Source: Bacteroidaceae bacterium (lineage in GTDB: Bacteria > Bacteroidota > Bacteroidia > Bacteroidales > Bacteroidaceae). Taken from it: a stretch of DNA of 64,000 nucleotides. Both the position numbers and the translations under genes were made by a program. The stretch lies in contig JAFZPZ010000071.1 of the NCBI GenBank assembly GCA_017552435.1, positions 1 to 64,000 of the forward strand, written 5' to 3'. The notes under the pieces were generated by a model. It was not told the DNA's origin, did not search any database, and saw only the letters and a list, made by a program, of their open reading frames with translations. Positions 61,197 to 64,000 of the stretch are shown piece by piece (position 1 is the stretch's first letter; the number at the start of each line of letters is the position of its first letter).

Positions 61197-62660
61197 AAGC
61201 AGTTTCTTCAAATCAATCCCGCCGATACGGTGGCTGTTGCCCTGAAAGACCTTCCTAGCATTCCCGCTGGCCATAAGTTTGCCCTCCGCAACATCGCTGC
61301 TGGAGAGGACGTCATCAAGTACGGAAATCCCATCGGTCATGCCACCCGTGATATCCGCAAAGGTGAACTCGTGGATCATCATAACATCGCCACCAACCTT
61401 AGCGGAACGTTGGATTATAGTAGCCTCACCCCCGCCCCCTCTCCCGTGGGCGAGGGGAACCAAAAGGGTGAGGAAGAGGCCTTCTTCGGCGGCTACCCAC
61501 GCCCCGACGGACAGGTCGGCATCCGCAATGACATCTGGGTCATCCCGACTGTCGGTTGCGTAAATGGCATCTGCCGTCAAATCGTAGAAAAGGCAAAAGA
61601 ACAATTGTCAATTGTTAATTCTCAATTATCAATTAACTACTTCCCTCACAACTATGGCTGCTCCCAGCTCGGCGACGACCACGAGAACACGCGGCTTATT
61701 CTGCGAGATATGGTTTTGCACCCCAATGCCGGCGGCGTTCTCGTTGTGGGCCTGGGTTGCGAGAATAACCAGCCGCGTGAATTTGAGAAGCTGTTAGGCG
61801 ACTATGACCGCCAGCGCATCCGCTTTCTCATCTCACAGGAAGTGGAGGGCGACGAAGTGGAGGCCGGCGTGAAGATTGTCAAGGAACTCTATGAGCAAGC
61901 GCAAAAAGATGAGCGTGTGTCTGTACAGGTTAGTAAACTGCGTGTAGGTCTGAAGTGCGGCGGTTCCGACGGATTCTCCGGCATCACCGCCAACCCGCTC
62001 CTCGGTGCTTTCTCCGATTGGCTTTGTGAACAGGGCGGCACCACTATCCTGACAGAGGTGCCTGAGATGTTCGGGGCAGAACATCTGCTCATGCGTCGCG
62101 CCATCTCCGATGATGTCCTGCAGGACACCATCCGCCTCATCAACGACTTCAAAGAATACTACCTTCGTCACGGCCAGCCTGTCGGTGAGAACCCATCGCC
62201 CGGCAACAAGGCAGGTGGTATCTCCACCCTCGAAGAGAAAGCGCTCGGCTGCACACAGAAGTCTGGCACTTCGCCTGTTTGTGGCGTGCTTGCTTATGGA
62301 GAGAGACTTACCTCAGATTCTTCAGGCCTCCACCTCCTCTCCGCACCCGGCAATGACCTTGTGGCCTCAACGGCGCTCGCTGCTGCCGGTTGCCAGCTCG
62401 TTCTCTTCACCACCGGTCGCGGCACTCCTTTCTCCACTTTCGTGCCTACGCTGAAGGTCTCAACGAACAGCAATTTGGCCCGTCGCAAACCGCAATGGAT
62501 AGACTTCGATGCTGGTGTGCTTTTGGAAACCCAGACAATGGAAGAAACTCTGCAAGACTTCTGTCAACTAATTATTGACGTGGCGAACGGTCACCCCGTA
62601 CATGCCGAAAAGGCCGGAACATCAGAAATCTCAATCTGGAAGAATGGAGTAACGCTGTAA
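61194..62660 (+). CDS. uxaA: Altronate dehydratase with two in-frame repeat insertions
   Basis: 488 residues from a TTG at 61194; the preceding bases are a GTTAATT/GTTAATA heptamer array. It dehydrates D-altronate to 2-keto-3-deoxygluconate. The N-terminal SAF-type domain (residues 1-75, KQFLQINPADTVAVALKDLP) is followed, after a GC-rich repeat (LTPAPSPVGEGN, about residues 77-89), by the main domain GGYPRPDGQVGIRNDIWVIP, LVVGLGCENNQ, LRVGLKCGGSDGFSGITANP (Cys and Gly-Gly-Ser-Asp) and LFTTGRGTPFSTFVPTLKVS. A heptamer array gives QLSIVNSQLSI at 136-148. Both insertions lie at domain edges. It is the last gene of the operon and meets wbuC tail to tail. Confidence 0.92.
   Translation: MKQFLQINPADTVAVALKDLPSIPAGHKFALRNIAAGEDVIKYGNPIGHATRDIRKGELVDHHNIATNLSGTLDYSSLTPAPSPVGEGNQKGEEEAFFGGYPRPDGQVGIRNDIWVIPTVGCVNGICRQIVEKAKEQLSIVNSQLSINYFPHNYGCSQLGDDHENTRLILRDMVLHPNAGGVLVVGLGCENNQPREFEKLLGDYDRQRIRFLISQEVEGDEVEAGVKIVKELYEQAQKDERVSVQVSKLRVGLKCGGSDGFSGITANPLLGAFSDWLCEQGGTTILTEVPEMFGAEHLLMRRAISDDVLQDTIRLINDFKEYYLRHGQPVGENPSPGNKAGGISTLEEKALGCTQKSGTSPVCGVLAYGERLTSDSSGLHLLSAPGNDLVASTALAAAGCQLVLFTTGRGTPFSTFVPTLKVSTNSNLARRKPQWIDFDAGVLLETQTMEETLQDFCQLIIDVANGHPVHAEKAGTSEISIWKNGVTL
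61424..61460. repeat. GC-rich palindromic repeat in uxaA
   Basis: CTCACCCCCGCCCCCTCTCC then CGTGGGCGAGGGGAAC. Translated as LTPAPSPVGEGN. Confidence 0.8.
61601..61636. repeat. Heptamer array in uxaA, AATTGTC type
   Basis: Units AATTGTC, AATTGTT, AATTCTC, AATTATC, AATTAAC. Translated as QLSIVNSQLSIN. Confidence 0.85.
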
Positions 62661-62696
62661 ATATAAGTTTTGAGCTTATAACTATTTAGACCGCTC

Positions 62697-63104
62697 TTAC
62701 TTGCTGCTCTTTATCTCCAAGATTCCGTCCGTTTCATGATCGACGAACGGGCCTTCTTTGCATTCAAACAAGACAGATGGCTCTAAGCACTCAAGGCCAT
62801 GCCATACATTCTTTGGGATATCAACCCCATATCTACCACTCTCCGGACTTATGACGCAAGACTCCAAGACATCTCCATCATCATTATAGGTTGTAATTCT
62901 AACTTTGCCTTTCAGAATCACAACGGTCTCATCTTTGGTCGGATGGTGATGCACAGGGAGAAATGTTCCAGGCTCCAAGGCATTGAGTAAACGATGGCAT
63001 TTGTCATCGAGACTCTGATGGAAATTATAGTTCATTCTCAGTCGCGGTGACTTCTTAGCCAATTCCACCACGCCGCTGATTAGTTGGTCGTCTATTATTT
63101 TCAT
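62697..63104 (-). CDS. WbuC family cupin-fold metalloprotein
   Basis: 135 residues. Cupin metal-binding His residues appear in FLPVHHHPTKDETVVILKGK near residue 50 and in PKNVWHGLECLEPSVLFECK near residue 100, with ECKEGPF close to the end, the signature of the WbuC family found in O-antigen and capsule clusters. The enzymatic role is not established; small-molecule or sugar-nucleotide modification is usually assumed. No polysaccharide cluster is in view. It is convergent with uxaA and in the same direction as the phosphatase gene upstream, 33 nt away. Confidence 0.8.
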   Translation of the reverse strand: MKIIDDQLISGVVELAKKSPRLRMNYNFHQSLDDKCHRLLNALEPGTFLPVHHHPTKDETVVILKGKVRITTYNDDGDVLESCVISPESGRYGVDIPKNVWHGLECLEPSVLFECKEGPFVDHETDGILEIKSSK

Positions 63105-63137
63105 TTCTTATACTATTATAATAGTTCTATTCTTCAC

Positions 63138-64000
63138 TCACTTAGCCAAAATCTTCTTTCCTCTCACAATGTAGATACCCTTCCTGATTTGACTGCTAAG
63201 GATTTTGCGCCCACAAAGGTCGTATATATCATTGAACATTGGACACAGACCATTGGACGTCGTTTCAGAGACTTCCTGCACCGAATCATCTTCGTCGGTG
63301 CCTAGCATTTTGGCGCGGAATGCGTCGATATATGTATTGCTGATGCCGAAGTACGTCCTCAGGTACGTACGGAACTTCTCTTCCAAGGTCTCTCCGGCCT
63401 GAGCTTCAACCGTAGCAAACATTTCATCAAGCTGACCTTTGCTGCACGGGGTATTGAAGTAAGAGAAGTTGGTCAATTCATAATCTTTGTATATGTCACT
63501 CTTGCTCATGCCGAGCACACCTTCCAGTAGAAATGCCAGAGTGCCGGTGCGGTCGCGTCCAATGGCACAGTGGAAATATACGGGCCTGTTGCTACGCACG
63601 CAGGTCAATACATATTGTAAAGCTGTTTTGTAGGTGTTCTTCGAATTGGTCAGGCCCTCCATATGGCTGGCAGTTTGTGCAAGCGGTGTGCGCTTGTATT
63701 GGATGTCATTACCCAATACAGACTTTGTAATGTTCTTTGCCTCGCTGTCACTGCGCAGGTCCAGCTCAACCTTGATACCAACTTGGCGCAGAGCCTCTAT
63801 ACCCTCTGGCTCCAGAGTGTGGCCACCGTTCCACTCAGCGCCTCGGAATATCTTACCGTAACGAATCGGACGACCGCATGCCGTTGGCCAGCCACCAAGG
63901 TCGCGGACGTTGGCCGTCCCCGGGGCCTTGATCATGCGAACCTGCCCGGTCGTAGTGAAAGAGAAGTTGGCGAGGTATGACAGGTCGTCTATAAAGTCCG
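63138..64000 (-). CDS. Secreted tyrosine-protein phosphatase (5' end outside window)
   Basis: The frame is open to the window edge; the visible part starts DFIDDLSYLANFSFTTTGQV, then MIKAPGTANVRDLGGWPTAC. The phosphatase site is PVYFHCAIGRDRTGTLAFLL, i.e. HCxxGxDRTG with the catalytic Cys and Arg. It belongs to the Y_phosphatase3 type of Bacteroidales, which are exported and often end with the same tail as here, IYDLCGRKILSSQIRKGIYI-VRGKKILAK. They dephosphorylate tyrosine or phosphoinositides outside the cytoplasm. The missing N-terminus should hold a signal peptide and an Ig-like domain. Confidence 0.85.
   Translation of the reverse strand, partial: DFIDDLSYLANFSFTTTGQVRMIKAPGTANVRDLGGWPTACGRPIRYGKIFRGAEWNGGHTLEPEGIEALRQVGIKVELDLRSDSEAKNITKSVLGNDIQYKRTPLAQTASHMEGLTNSKNTYKTALQYVLTCVRSNRPVYFHCAIGRDRTGTLAFLLEGVLGMSKSDIYKDYELTNFSYFNTPCSKGQLDEMFATVEAQAGETLEEKFRTYLRTYFGISNTYIDAFRAKMLGTDEDDSVQEVSETTSNGLCPMFNDIYDLCGRKILSSQIRKGIYIVRGKKILAK

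Overview
The window looks like a chromosomal segment of a Bacteroidales bacterium, most likely Prevotellaceae. Evidence: protein families typical of the group (TamL-like lipoprotein, N-terminally extended MalQ, DUF4375, CotH kinases, WbuC), many secreted proteins sharing a GR...KGIYI..GKK type C-terminal tail, and promoters of the Bacteroidetes form (-7 TAnnTTTG, -33 TTTG/TTG, about 19-22 nt apart) in front of many genes. No CRISPR array, rRNA operon, intact transposase or intact integrase is visible.

Layout. 1-5.1 kb is a small accessory island: an HU-like DNA-binding protein (partial), a small unknown protein, a P-loop helicase-like protein, a CHC2/Toprim primase-like protein, a DUF5675 protein, and a MNT/HEPN toxin-antitoxin pair whose HEPN half has an internal deletion. 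5.3-6.5 kb holds a dockerin-like and a cohesin-like secreted protein. 6.7-24.1 kb is housekeeping: gyrA, tamL-like, TrmH-type methyltransferase, uvrB, tilS, recN, mfd, tRNA-Thr, mltG. 24.1-33.8 kb has malQ, a candidate structured RNA, a LOG-family protein, a three-gene SGNH/SGNH/MBOAT surface acylation operon, smpB and DUF4375. 33.8-53.4 kb is rich in secreted proteins: a metzincin-like peptidase, a GH127-type arabinofuranosidase, a beta-helix protein, an EEP nuclease-like enzyme, two CotH kinases, DUF4353-like carbohydrate-binding proteins and a metallophosphoesterase, plus a Na/Pi cotransporter. 53.6-62.7 kb is one operon for L-galactose (and probably L-fucose): aldose dehydrogenase, lactonase, FucI, FucP, L-galactonate dehydrogenase, UxaB, UxaA, leading to 2-keto-3-deoxygluconate. 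A WbuC cupin and a secreted tyrosine phosphatase (partial) close the window.

The most striking signal is not a gene. About twenty short tandem arrays with a strict 7-nt period lie between genes and also inside genes. The unit sequence differs from array to array, but the period is constant. Inside genes the arrays are read through in frame, in TilS three times, in Mfd three times, and also in the primase-like protein, UxaA, MalQ, an SGNH protein and CotH. A second repeat family, a GC-rich palindrome, is also inserted in frame (peptides such as TPQPPLGG and LTPxxSxGEG). Two AT-rich elements of about 200 bp are bounded by inverted heptamer arrays. Together these look like a population of small gene-invading repeats comparable to the heptanucleotide STRRs of filamentous cyanobacteria.
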